Below are positions 35,341 to 47,398 of a stretch of 64,000 nucleotides of DNA, in pieces; within the stretch, counting starts at the first letter, position 1, and each line of letters starts with the position of its first letter. The stretch spans positions 3,759,001-3,823,000 of the forward strand of contig NC_089731.1 in assembly GCF_035083965.1 (NCBI RefSeq), given 5' to 3'. This stretch comes from Branchiostoma lanceolatum (lineage: Eukaryota > Chordata > Leptocardii > Amphioxiformes > Branchiostomatidae). A model generated the notes under the pieces. That model saw nothing but the letters and a program-made list of their open reading frames with translations. It was not told the DNA's origin and did not search any database. The position numbers and the translations under genes were made by a program.

Positions 35341-35592
35341 CTGGTTTGTCCTGGTAGAAACCAGGATGAACTGGTTGTAACTGGTTTGTCCTGGAAGAAA
35401 CCAGGATGGAGAAGTTGTAACTGTTTTGTCTGTAACTGGTTTGTCCTGGTTCTAACAAGGATGAACTGGTTGTAACTGGTTTGTCCTGGTTAGAACCAGT
35501 ATGAACTGGTTGAAATCGGTTTGTCCTGGTTGGAACCAGGATGAACTGGTTGTAACTGGTTTCTTCTGGTTGGAACCAGGATGAACTGGTTG
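35338..35592. repeat. Minisatellite starting at the CTDNEP1 stop codon
   Basis: About six imperfect units of roughly 40 bases, each with AACTGGTTGTAACTGG, TTTGTCCTGG and GAACCAGGATG. The stop codon TAA is itself part of the first AACTGG. Each unit contains the self-complementary pair CCTGGTT and AACCAGG, so the transcript would form a row of small hairpins. The unit length is not a multiple of three. Confidence 0.9.
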
Positions 35593-37810
35593 TGGCCACC
35601 TCGCACTGTACCATAGCCACAGTAGAGTCAGTAGTGTTGGTAAAAGAACAGCTGCTCGCAGACAGGTGCCACTATGACTACTGGTTTGACTTGTCGTTGG
35701 TTTCATTTTTCTTTCTTTTCATTTCACGTAAACGTCTTGTTCAAGATGACTCCCAAGACTCAATCTTGTTTTTGATTTTGTTTCTTTATTAGGATAGATC
35801 CATTAAAAGTTGGATTAGCTTCTAAACTTTCCAGATAAATTTCAGACTCAAGAAGGACCAGTTTAAGTATTTGATCCAAGAAACATGAAGAAAAAGTTTG
35901 TTCAACTAATATTTAGGATGCACCTAACATACATGAAATGCCAGTAATAGCTCCATGCCGTCAGGACGTTTTTGTGTCAAACTTCACAGCCTTGTGTCAC
36001 TTACATTGGACTCTGCATTTGTTAACCTGGAAGGGAAAACCTCTTTTTGTTCAGATTTTTAGCATTGTTTTTGTTTATTAGATGTCAGTCAATCCAGTTG
36101 TCACAGCAAGTCAGCAGCAGCTGTTTTTTTAAAGCAGATATTCTAACTGTTCCTTGTATGTTGCCGGATATAAAGGTTTCATCTAGTTTCAAAGTGATAT
36201 GTGAGTTTTTAACCTAAATTTGCAAACAAGAAAACACTTTGGTTTAAGAGAATCTTAGAATATGAAAGTTTGATTTGATGATTTTCCAAACTGTAGTTAG
36301 AAGAACTGTTGAATAACTCAATCAAGTTAATTGTTGCACTTAGCCAACAAAGACCCCCCTGCCTGATTTGAATGGTGCTGCCCATCTAAATATAGCAGGG
36401 TGTTGCAGAGGAACAACGAACTCCAAAATAGGGGTGTTCTTTGTTGGAATAAACTCATAGGAGCTCTTCTAATTTTGTACAGTAACTGTAGAGTTATTCT
36501 CATGTCAGTAGTCGACTTGGAGATGGGTGCTTGCAGGCTAGAGTCAGGTGATGAAGTCACATACTGTCCCGTTGCTCCTAATGTCCCAGTAGTTGCACCA
36601 AGGACGGCTTGATCGTAGCTACATTCATTGATCAATCCCCTTGGGTTCAAGCATGATAGGTAATGCAAAGCCAAGATTGTGAATCATGATATATTACGTC
36701 AAACATCCAAATTCATGACCAGTTTGCTTTGATCAATGCTGATGATTAGGGGTCAAGGTTAATTTAGTAGAAACAGAACTTAAAACTGATAGTCGGGCTT
36801 AGAAATATTCTTGATCAAATTGAAGCCTTACATATTTTGCTAACTGTATAAATGCTAGTTGTTCGGTCAGACTGCCACTCCCATTTTGGCCATTTTTACA
36901 CAAGTTTTGAAAGAGACTGTCACAAATATACAATATTTAGTGCCACTTGCAGTATAGTTTTTGCATTGAACCAAGTGTTTTTGACATGCTGGTTAACTCA
37001 TCTTTATTTCTTTATTAATTCCAAGCTAAACAAACTCAAAAAAGAGCAACAAGTCCATACTACAACATTTGCCTGTAGTTTTCGTTGTTAATTTAAAGGA
37101 AACATACAAGGAACGTTAGTTATATGTGATTGTACAAACAAGTCAGAGCACCCTGGGTGTGTATAGTGTAGGGTGCCAGAGCTGTGTCATACACAGCCTC
37201 AACTCCCCCTTCCTTCTTGATGTACCTGTAAAAATTATGAATGATGTCCTGTCTTTGAAATGTGATGTGTCCATGTCTTCATGCTCATTGTACTTCTCTA
37301 AGAGAGTTTTGGAACTTGGCAAGATTCGATGCACTTTTCTGTTCTCTTGTATTGTTGGCTTTGGGTGTTTGACTTGAACCAACCAACCTGATGCTATTAT
37401 GATAAGTAAAAACAGATGATTTATTCTTCCATTATCTTTGTTTCTTTGTCAGAAGATAAGTTTCATTTTATCCAGTTAATTAGGCTGTACTTATTGCTAC
37501 ATAATTCAGCATCACTTGAATCGAACAACTGCTGAGAGAAACTTGCAAATTTTCTTATCATTTGAAGCTGCAAAAATATGACTAGCATTTTGAGACTCTC
37601 AGAAAAATATCCAAATTTTGTTTCACAGTAAATTTTCTCATAAACTGAGTGAGTTTTTCTTTTACAAACTGAACTCTTTCTTTAGAACTGTTACTACTCA
37701 AAGCCAAGTCCTACAACTCTGCCAAACTTCTATACTCAGTGCCCTATTGTTTCAGTTGCTGTACAAATTCTGCTATTAGTTCCCCTTGACACCAGTATTG
37801 TCAGCTTCCT

Positions 37811-37816
37811 AATAAA
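37811..37816 (+). terminator. Candidate polyadenylation signal for CTDNEP1
   Basis: CCTAATAAAAGC is the stronger of two AATAAA hits downstream of the stop; the other, at 36448-36453, would give a shorter 3' untranslated region. Which one is used cannot be told from sequence. Confidence 0.35.
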
Positions 37817-38811
37817 AGCATTCGTTAACATTCTGTCTACTTTCAGCATTCTGTTCATGCTACTTTTCCATGCAATGATTAACGTTAAGAACTATGCTGC
37901 ACACTGAAGACCTTATATCATTATTTTGCTGAAAATGAGAAAATTCCAGACATTTTTAGTCTTATGAGTCAGTAGTACCTTAAGTGTTAATCTCATTCGT
38001 TTCATCATCTATTTCATATTTCATAGAATACTGTAAGACAGCAAAGGTCCAACAAAAGTGTTATCATCTAGTGTAACCAGCCCCAATGTGAATTTGGATT
38101 CACAGATGGGCATCAGAAGAAAAAAGTTAAGGTATTTTATTTTGTGTCAAGTTGCAAATCATTTCACTGTGTGGAAACAACAGACTGAAATACTTCTTTT
38201 TTAAATTCTGTTTTTAATGGAAAACATTGTTACAGTTACTGTAGTACTTGTATTGTGACTATGATATTGAGATATCTTTCTTGAATTATAAAGTTGAGAC
38301 AACACCAGAACTTTTTCTTGGATAAAAAGTTTAAGGATCATTTTCCCTCATTTTTCTCACCTCAGTCAAACAGATGCCTCAGCAATTATCATACAATACT
38401 GTCATACATCTGATTTCGCGTAATACAAGACATCCCAAATTCCCAGGGCTTCATTTTGATATGATCCAAACCCACGTTTTGTGCAACAAGACTTAGTCCA
38501 GTTTGTAACCCTTTGCAGATGCCTACAAAAAGCAGCACGTCTAGCTCTAGCTACTTGTATCTGATATAGGTGTCTGCTGTAGAAGTATTAGTTTGGCCAG
38601 CAGCTGTTCATTATAGCTACAATGTCACTTTCTAGACCTGTGACCCATGTGTAATATACAAAGTGTCTATGGCTGGTTACCATGGTAACTGTGCTGCTGT
38701 TCACATTTATGTTGATAATGAGAATAATACATCCTAATTTACATATTCTTGTGTGGTCTATTTGTGTTGAAACAATACTGGATGAAGTGAAATATACAGT
38801 CACAGTAGCCA

Positions 38812-38862
38812 TTATGATTTGATTATATGGATTACATCCACACGCGAATCAATTTTTGCCCT
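38812..38862. repeat. Repeat end TGATTTGATTATATGGAT, copy 1
   Basis: TGATTTGATTATATGGATTA then ATCC, a CG-containing block, and ATCAATTTTT matches the segment at 51437 (TGATTTGATTATATGGATGC, CGCG block, ATCAATTTTCG). The same order (TTTTATGGATGACATC, GCGCGC, TTAATTTTCG) is seen at the end of the element at 2230, which suggests one family. Confidence 0.55.
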
Positions 38863-39674
38863 TTACTAATATCTGAGACATTGGGTCCCAACAAACTATC
38901 TTTTCTGGTGACCTTACCCCAAAATTTGAGTCCTGAACCTAACATGCCAGCAGGCCTTCAGCATACAACGGACACAGCAGACAGCCAACGCAAGTTCTTC
39001 ACCCGTTTAATGTTCTTATTTACAGCAATCATAACTAAAGATACAAGAATTTAACAAAACTCAATTGCTTTGATACATAAAATGCTTGACACACAAAATG
39101 TAAAAAGGTCATGTACAGTTAGTGTACATTCATTCAATGACATCTCCTTCCCAAGTCAACCACCACCTTTCAGTACAGTCCACTTAAACCTCTAAAACTT
39201 CAACTCTCAGTGTCCAGGACCTAGTAGAGGCACTTCCTCTTATTTATAGTGGCATTCTGGCAGGGATAGCCTGTGTTAACAAAATTCCTTCATGGCAGGG
39301 ATTAATTAGCCTTCTCAGTAACTATCAGGCGGGCCGCTTGGAGCGTGATGTAGTCAAGCTACTACAGTGTAGCAGGGACAAGACTTTGGTTATGTCCACC
39401 TGACTACAGCAGGATTCCCTAAAGTATGATATCCCAGAAAGTTCTCGCCCATTTCTCCCATGGGATGTCATTAACATGGCCGGCATGTTCATCTCATAAT
39501 AGTCATCATAACGTCCTCTTTGGTTACTTCATTATCTTATGGAACTTAACCGCAGTTTGAGAGAAGGTACCACATAACTTCAGGCATTATCTGTAGCCAA
39601 TCAGATTGATGGATGTTCTTGAATCCACCAATCACAGAAGACTTCTGTGCAGTGTCATATACGCTCTCCACCAA

Positions 39675-42337
39675 TCAGAATAGGTTTGTCTTGAGCATGA
39701 TGTTGATGAACTCCTCTTCGTCAACAGCGTTATCACCGTTTACGTCAGCCTCCTCAACCATCTCGTGGATTTCTCTATCTGTGAACCTGTTTAGGGAGAT
39801 AACATTTTTTACGTAACACAATGTAAAAAGTACGCAATTCAGCCTATGGCTGCGAGGTACTTTCCGACATCCGATCAAAATGATCAAATAAAACCATATG
39901 CATTCATTCATTCATTCATTCAACATACAAGATTATCTTGCTTGTTAATGACCTATGTGATGGATGACTCGTGTCAGAGTAATCAAATAATGCAGTCAGA
40001 AGTCATGTACATATAAATGATAACATGCTGGACTTCAAAACCTAATCATAGACTGACCTACCATTATGATAGTGGGATGTAAAAGATAGCATTGAGAGGT
40101 TGCTCTTACTAAATGTGTTTGTGTCCATTGAGAACCTTTCATGTTCACCTCTGCTCTCTAACATACAACACACTACAAGTAAGGTTACAATGTCAGTATA
40201 AAGGTATTTGTGGCTGCATTTTGGCTAATCGACACAAAACCTACATACAAACATTCATATATACATGTACCTAGTACATATAATACAAAAAAGGACTTTT
40301 CCAAACAAAATGGAACCTAATACACAGAAAAGTCTTAAATTGTCAGTGAGCACATTTGGCTACCTAATACTTTTACACATTCAGATTGCCTCTACAAAGA
40401 GTTACTGTTTGAGAGAAGAAGGTTCCTTCCATACCTGATGCCAGCATCCTTACAGGCCTGTTTGAGGTTACCGACTGTGATCTTCCCTGTGTCATCTGTA
40501 GATGTGGGGGAGAGACTAAAGATTAGTTCGGAATTCCTAAAACATCAAGCAAAGTAGCCTTTTGGTTTAGACTGATATGAAGAAGTTTACACTGTAAGGG
40601 TGCAACATTACATTGCTCAGTTAGTACAACTCCTACTGGTGCTAATTTTTCAAAAGATAAAGCTACAAGTTGTAGTTCATTTGAAGAATTTTTTAAAAAT
40701 ATTGAGCGATTTTTCAATGCATGTTGTTCTTACCATAGTCCATCATTTTGAAGCCTTGTTTTATTTCCTCATAGATGTCTCTGGAATCTCCTTGTCTCTC
40801 TATCACCATCTCCAGAAACTCGTTAAAGTCAATCTCACTGTAAAAGTATTGAAAATCTTTGATTATTTCAGACATTAAATTTGGAGACAGTGAAAACATC
40901 AAAACAGGATGGAAAAGCTGTGTAAGGCCTGTATAGAATTCCAAAGTATCCGGTGAGGAATTTCAAAGTACTAAGAAGCAGATGTGCATGCACTCAAGAC
41001 GGACTGTACTTGAAGTAGACAAGATAAAAAAGATGAATACAGATCTTTGTACAGGTAATTTGAGAGATTTGAACGTTGAATATATATGGCAACAGGTTCA
41101 TGTACATTTTGAACATTGTACTTTTACATTAATTCAATTGAACTTTCATAGCTGTATAATGTAAACTTATGGTCCAGGAAAATTAGTAGGATGTTGTATT
41201 TTGTTCGGCATACCCTTTAGCCTTCTTGGTGACATTAAACATCATTTCTCGAACGTCTTCTTTTGACATCTTGAAGCCGAGAACTCGGAAGGCTCTCCTC
41301 AGCTTCTGGGCATCCACAGTACTGGAGAGGGAAAACTTGGGTTACTTTCAAAATTGCTGCTTGCATACTGTTCATAAATCAGACTATATATTCTGTGTGA
41401 GTACTAATCCATCTAACCCTTTTAGAGGGTGATGAACATCTACATTTTGATTTATTGTATGTGTATAACTTACATCAGTAGCATAGTTACGTTAGCAACC
41501 AACTTAGATACTTCATCAGATTTTATGTGAAAGCTCAAGCTGTACATCACAAGTTTTGCTCACATTTTCTAAAAGATTAGTTTGTATTTAGATGTTAAGT
41601 TCTTTTATGTTGACTGTTTTACAGCTTTGGTGGCATAGAATGTACAAAATGCCTCTGAGATGGGTATATGATGATTAAGCATAGATGTTTGCCACTTCAA
41701 CCTCGGACTTGATCATGACTCTACCCAGCTACAAACATTAGTCTTACCCCGAGCTGTTGGTGTCGAAGACGTCGAACACCATCTTGAGTTCCCTGATCTC
41801 CTGAGGAGTCAGCTGTTCCAAGACCCGGGAGGAGATCTTCATCCCCAGCAGCTCCTTCTCGTCTACTTGTCTGTTCAACAGCAGGGCTCGCAACTGTGAG
41901 AAGGAACATTTAGACACGTTATGTATGTTTTGCATTACAGGTCTTGGTCTTATGCTACGTGTCTACAAAGAACATTGAGGGTCGTTAGCAATAGGTTACT
42001 CTCCAACTCCCTAGCAGAGGTTGGATGGGAAGAGAATGACTTGATTTGCCCCGTTTACAAATTTATGACTGGGCTGTCTGTTGTGGTTTAAGACCCGATA
42101 CTTCGTCGTATATTCCGTCATTATTCAGTAAAGGAAGTCTTAATGCAAGATGCAAATCAAGATCTAGATCTAATGTGTGTGACCTATTATCTTAAATGCT
42201 GGTGAACTTACGCTCTCGCCGGGTCTGGGAGGCGGCGGCACCCGGACGTTGGCGGCGATCGGGTCCTCCGGCTCCCGCGGAGACGCCGACTCCTCCCGCG
42301 CCGACTTCGGCTTCTTCGACTTCTTCTTCCCTGGCAT
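39675..42337 (-). CDS. Centrin-like EF-hand protein, 218 residues
   Basis: Six exons in phase: 42337..42212, 41893..41748, 41321..41214, 40837..40734, 40495..40435, 39786..39675. A basic, proline-rich head (MPGKKKSKKPKSAREE to PPPPRPGES) of about 60 residues precedes four EF-hand units in the centrin/caltractin arrangement (TPQEIRELKMVFDVFDT; LRRAFRVLGF; EEIKQGFKMMD; LKQACKDAGI; EIHEMVEEAD). Loop 4 (D196-V-N-G-D-N-A-V-D-E-E-E207) is canonical. Loop 1 (86-97), loop 2 (122-133) and loop 3 (160-171) lack needed acidic residues; loop 3 has N instead of E at position 12. One high-affinity calcium site is therefore likely. Centrins act at centrioles and basal bodies; that role is inferred. Standard centrins have about 170 residues, so the head is an extension. 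It is divergently paired with the NlpC/P60-like gene. Confidence 0.9.
39895..39922. repeat. (CATT)n microsatellite
   Basis: About seven copies of CATT in the last intron of the centrin-like gene. A GAAT/ATGA run of the same class lies at 58551-58576. Confidence 0.9.
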
Positions 42338-43228
42338 CTCACAATTAACTTACGACCAACGCAAAACAAAAACTAAGCAATGACTAAAAGATAGCTTCCT
42401 TCTACGATAAGAAACTTGCGGAGCGACTACTTTTTCAACTTCATCGCGCGGCCGCCATCTTTGTTACCATGGCGACCCGTCGTCCCGTGTAAACATAGTT
42501 GACCCTTGACCTGTTTGAAGAGATTTGTAAGCCTCTTCACAACTGACAACAGTCCGTTTTGAAGCCTTTTCGTGAAGAAGACGAAATGGAGCTGATCTAG
42601 AAATATCTCTCAAGTTACAGGTAAGCTTTAGTTTGCAACAAGTGCTCAATAATATCTCCTTTATTGGTAATTATGAAGCATATTCGTCGGAGATCGTCGG
42701 AGTTCTAGAATAATTTGTTCTTTGTGAAATCACAGCCATTGCGAACAAAGACCTGACCCTAGAGTCGTATCCGTGGTAACTGCTTACGATTGTCAACATT
42801 ACCTGCAGACTGACCTTACGTTATCCGATAGGTGACCTACAGGTGTGAAAATAACACCTGGTCTCACCTGCGGCCCACGACCCACTTCCAAATAAGGGCA
42901 TGCAGGGGCGAGTGTTTACCAACTGCCGTGGAGGCACGATTCAAACATAAACAGCTACAGCCGTGACGGTGCGTCGCTATAAAAACGGCTGTCGTTGGCT
43001 TTAATTCCTCATTTTCATCAGTCGACTGACTGAAGAGCATCAGTGTTGCTCCGTTTAAGTCGCAAGAAATCAAAAGTTCCTTGAAGTTCCCAAATCAGGC
43101 AGGTGGCAGTTTGGATCCGCTCAGGTGTATCGAAATATTGAAAGGCTGAGGCGGAAGTACAGTTCCCTTTGATAGTGCGTCGACGACAGTGCGGTTATTT
43201 TACATTATTGAGGACTTAGACCACATCG
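42338..43228. promoter_or_regulatory. Divergent promoter of the centrin-like and NlpC/P60-like genes
   Basis: The two ATGs are 892 bases apart on opposite strands. A minus-strand AAAGATGGCGGCCGCG (42446-42461) is a strong YY1-type site about 110 bases before the centrin-like ATG. No coding exon was found in between. Confidence 0.55.
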
Positions 43229-46200
43229 ATGGCAACAACCAGTACCCGACTCCCCCTCCAGAACTGCCAGGCTTCCCGTACGGACATGGCTGACAGGACC
43301 GACTCCGTCAAGCCGGCTGCAGCGGGCGGCAAACGCGCCCAGCCCTGCGTCTTCGAGGTCAACTTCGCCGGAGACAACAAGGAGAACAAGAGCAGTAAGA
43401 GGGACCTACAAGGTGCCTTTCGACAGGTAAATGGAAAAAATAAGATGATTTGCTAACAATCTCTATAGCTAGACTTTACATTTGTTCCACCGTGATAACT
43501 GTATATATTGTGAGCAATTTACACGTCAGAAATTAGCAGACGACGTCTTACGATTGCACCGTTATCTGTCGCCCACCGAAGATTCCTTTCCCTTATCATG
43601 TTTGTAATACAATTGCAAACTCTAAGTAGAAAAGATTAAGCAAAACCAATGATATGTCTCTGCTGTTTGCAGTGTTTCCTTCCCTTTCTTTTTAGTTCTC
43701 TCACTTGGATTTTTCATTTCCAGTTGAGTATAATAGTAGGCACCAAAAAAGTCTAACTTATTCAAGCCCCTACCATACAGTCGACGATCTTCGGCCGTAT
43801 TTGTTCATCGCCAGAAGGTTGCCGAATTTAAGATATGCCAAAGGCTAGGGTAGAGCGTATTTTTAGCCTGAAAGTCTAACCCACCAGTGGAAGAGGTTCG
43901 GGTACCCGTGTATTACTGCCGAAAATTATGTAAATTAGAGCTCGCATATTCCCCGGCTGATAGATTTTTCTACTCTCCAAGCAGAGGTCGAATGGGCAGA
44001 TCGTCACCGTTTTATCATTCAGAATGGGCTAGCTACAAAAAAAAGGCATATGATAAAACGGTGACATCAATTTGAATTTTTCTTGGACTTGATAAATATC
44101 AAAGAAACTGAACCTCGATACTCATTTGACACTTGACATTATTACTATTTTGTTTAGTACAAGAAACGCCGTCAAACCGAGCTGAAGACACAACAGCTGA
44201 TGAAGGAGCGAGAGCTGCAGGCCAGGGCCGATCCCGGCCGCATGGAGGCGCTGCGGCACAAGTTTCTAGAAACGGCCAAGAAGTACTACGGCGTGCCCTA
44301 CGCCAAAAAGTACCACCATCCAGGTATGAAAACGTGTCCCCTTTCGCTTATATTCTACTGTTAAGTCAAAATGACCTTTAGATTATATACAGAGGTCTTC
44401 AGAAGTAATGGTAGAAAAAGAGCGCTAGATTCACAGTACTGAAACAGCTAAGAAAAACTACTAAAGCCAAAAAAGTACGTGGCAAACTTCATGTTTTACT
44501 TTTATTTTGTTCTACCATAAAGTTAAACTGCCCATTCAAACATCCTTTGAATATCGGGAGGAAAATAGATTTAGGGCGTCTTGATATTAAGACAAAAATA
44601 GAAATAACAGATGCGTTGTCACAGTTCGTTTTCCCATGTACCTCTTTCTCCTTACAGATAGCCCTGATTACGGCTCCCCCCTGTTCCTGGACTGTTGTGG
44701 ACTGGTCCGCCGGGTGCTCCGCGAGCTGAAGGAAGAGTTCGGCTTCACGATCGGACCGTGGAACCAGGCGTACATGTTCGACACGCTACCCAACGTCGTG
44801 GAAAGGTGGGGCTGCTTTTGATCACTCTAGATCTCCAAGCAGAAGTGGCATCGGTGTGGCGCAACGGTTTAATAGAGCTTTGGACTCAGAACCAATATGT
44901 ACTCACCATGCCCTGACGTTGTGCCCTTGGGAAAGGCACTTTACACGACCTTCCCTGGCGGTGGAGTGACGCCCACCGAGCCACTTTGGCTAATCTGTCA
45001 AAATGTGTGCCCAAAACTCACTACGGATTTAGTGCGCCAATGTGCCAACAACTGTACGTTGACATCCACCAAGAGCCGTTAATTTTTTTTCCCAGCAGAG
45101 GTTCGGCCAGAACAACATGTACAGCGTGACCTTGGTAAATGTGCTATGATTTAAGAGGCATTCCTGTGTTTAGTTATAGATGTTTGAAAAGTACGCGTAC
45201 GACTGCTTTTGATGATGTTTCTTAGGTCTGACCACGTTCTTCGTACGCAAGGTTTGCAACAGCTAGCGCTAGCATATCTAGATTGAGGAAATTCTTGAAA
45301 CAGTCAGTGGACATGCTCTGCAAAATTCATTGTCTTTGTTACGCCATAGCCTTGCTGGAAATTTTCGATTGTGACCTCCCTTTGTTAAGTCTTCGAAAAA
45401 TTAAGAAACCTTCTATCACACGTACATTCCAGAACAAGTGTCATTCGGAATAATTTCGGCTATTGTGAAATGTTTTATTCGAGAACAGTATTGTGTATAG
45501 TGATCGCTGTTTGGATTTCCTTAACAACGTCAAATCCTTGTTTTCCAGGGAAGAGAACATGCGTCCCGGTGACCTGGTGTTCGTGTCGGGGATCTACTAC
45601 AACCCAAAGTCAAAGAAACAGCGGCACAACATGGTTCACGTGGAGATCTGGGCAGGGGAGGGGAAAAAGGTAAATCACTAATGTCAAGCTCAACTTGGAG
45701 AGAGACAGTGTAAAGTTTAATTTTCTACGTATTCTCGTGAACGTTCGTACTAAACAATCCTCACCAGGTTCAGTGGTCCCCACATGCTTTCCAAGTAGAG
45801 GTCGAAAAGGGCATCGTTGCGGTTACCTTCTTCTGATTGCCTCGCTTTCCGACAGCCAAAGCTACACTGGGCAACCAGAATTGGACAACGTTCTCTCCAT
45901 CTAACCTCTGCTTGGAGAGTAGGCTCCACTCACAAGCTTAAGCCATTTATTTGTCGGCCGAAAAAAATGGCCAAAGACGGTGAGTGGTATTTAATTTGTC
46001 GTGAGAACACTGACCAGTGACATTCACTGGTCGGCTGAACACCGTTAGTTAGTTTGGCCACCTCTTATCATGTTTCAACAAACAAACAAAGAAGTGGAGT
46101 TCATCCTACTGACTCCCTCATCCGTCCTGTAGGTGGTCGGAGCCCGCTGGCAGCGCGGGAAGGTGCAGATGTTCGACTCCTACAGGTTCCAGTCCAAGTC

Positions 46201-47398
46201 CTACCACAGCATGCAGTACCACTTCCGGTCCATAGACACATGGCTACTAGGAATTTGTAAAAGGTGAGCTGAGAAGCATCTTTGCCTTTTTTACTGAGCG
46301 TGCACACTTTCAATCCTTTTACACCGGGGTCATTTAAATCTATACATGACTGTACAAATGCCAACAACAACAAAAAGTAAGTTGTAGGCGCACCAACTAC
46401 CTTCTAAGAAGTCTTCACTCTAACCAAAGAAGAAGAAACCAATGAAGAAACTGTTACACGTTTTATCAACAGGGAATCGTTGCAGAATCGAACTTGTTAC
46501 TGTATAAAAATGCCAGGAGCAGCACACAGAGTTGCCTAATATTTATTTTCCACGGCTAGATTGTGTTCGGTGTGCATGCAAGGTTGATTTGCATGCCCAG
46601 AAGACTGGTCAAACCGACTGATTCATTGAGATACAGATGGTGTGAAGTCAACATTCAAATCATTTTCAAATCTTCAATGTCATATTTCTCAATTTCAGCT
46701 ACTGCCCTGACCACCCCTGGACCCGGTCGTCCTTCGTGCCGACCCAGCGCTCCGTGTTCGCAGCGGAGGAACCCGCCCAGCAGGACCAGGAGGCGGGGGA
46801 CGGGGACGACCACACCCAGCTCCACGGTAACCAGGGCAACCAGGGGGAGGCTGCCGTCGATGACGTCACTATCAGCGTCGCTCAGGATCATGAGACCTCC
46901 TCTGACGTAACCGCGCCTGTCGCCGGAGATGCTGGCCCCGAGGGCAACGCGATATTTCGTGTGTCGTCTACCAGCGTAACTGCAGCGCCAAGCATTGCCA
47001 CGTCTTCAAATATAGAAACCTCGGAAGAGACAACTCTGCCTTCTTCCAAGGCTGATGCTGCAGAGGAAACGTCTACAAACGCTGGTGCATCTTCTGAAGA
47101 TCTCGTTGAAGACGTGGCACTCGATTATTCATCAAATGACTTCTCGCTAAACAACCAAAACAAAAAAGTCGAACAGAAAGGTAATGGTGACGCTGTTTTC
47201 AGTGGTGACGACGAGCCAAAAGCCGAAATAACCGAAGAGAAACAGGAACTGCCGAACGGCGATCCTCACATCTCAGAAAAAGAGACAGACATTGATGAGT
47301 GTGACCAGAAAGGCGCAGGTCCGGAAAGCTTACCATATCGAGTATTGGGGCTGCTGCGAGCAGCTTTGAATAATGTGTTAAGGCTTGTGTACGGCTGA
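43229..47398 (+). CDS. NlpC/P60-like cysteine hydrolase domain protein, 487 residues
   Basis: Six exons in phase: 43229-43426, 44158-44323, 44658-44805, 45549-45669, 46133-46263, 46699-47398. After a head of 66 residues and a basic helix (YKKRRQTELKTQQLMKER), the core reads LFLDCCGLVRRVLRELKEEF (candidate nucleophile C134 in D-C-C-G-L-V), MRPGDLVFVSG (residues 175-185, the P-G-D-L-V-F strand of NlpC/P60 enzymes) and NMVHVEIWAGEG (candidate base H201). This C...PGDLVF...H order defines the NlpC/P60 papain-like fold, best known from bacterial cell-wall peptidases; homologous folds in animals act on other amides or esters. Residues about 255-487 are acidic and low in complexity, ending in a basic, hydrophobic tail (YRVLGLLRAALNNVLRLVYG). 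No signal peptide, so probably cytosolic. Substrate unknown; I did not recognise an orthologue. Confidence 0.85.
43971..44068. repeat. Foldback element with one TACTCTCCAAGCAGAGG end
   Basis: The left end TACTCTCCAAGCAGAGG is followed by GTCACCGTTTTATCA (about 44003), whose exact complement TGATAAAACGGTGAC lies at 44051-44065. The right outer end has lost the CTCTGCTTGGAG motif. It lies in intron 1 of the NlpC/P60-like gene. Confidence 0.75.
44850..45080 (+). mobile_element. tRNA-derived SINE, copy in the NlpC/P60-like gene
   Basis: The head GTGTGGCGCAACGGTTTAAT then AGAGCTTTGGACTCAGAACC resembles a tRNA-like promoter half with box A. The body CTGACGTTGTGCCCTTGGGA then AAGGCACTTTACAC matches the SINE at 33850. 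It lies in intron 3, right behind a single end of the foldback family (ATCTCCAAGCAGAAG at 44831). Confidence 0.7.
45787..45921. repeat. Foldback-family element with diverged left end
   Basis: The left end CTTTCCAAGTAGAGG (45787) pairs with the right end CCTCTGCTTGGAGAGTAGG (45904-45922). The interior arms are degraded. It lies in intron 4 of the NlpC/P60-like gene. Confidence 0.7.

Larger units (their letters stand above)
35341..39674. other. Tail-to-tail region between CTDNEP1 and the centrin-like gene
   Basis: It begins with the minisatellite and probably continues as a long CTDNEP1 3' untranslated region; plus-strand AATAAA signals lie at 36448-36453 and 37811-37816. The part before 39675 should hold the 3' end of the centrin-like gene. 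A repeat end lies near 38812. Open frames here (for example 36327-36674) show no known domain. Confidence 0.5.

Noticed and set aside
35285-35706. Minus-strand frames with repeated Pro-Val-His or Gln-Pro-Gly-Gln-Thr motifs
   Set aside because: They come from the CTDNEP1 3' minisatellite; unit length is not a multiple of three and no splice or start context fits.
36327-36674. 115-codon minus-strand frame downstream of CTDNEP1
   Set aside because: No recognisable domain, no conserved motif, and the position fits a 3' untranslated region.
46655-46910. Overlapping frames on both strands at the last NlpC/P60-like exon
   Set aside because: The splice-consistent frame is the acidic one ending at 47398; the others are shadows.
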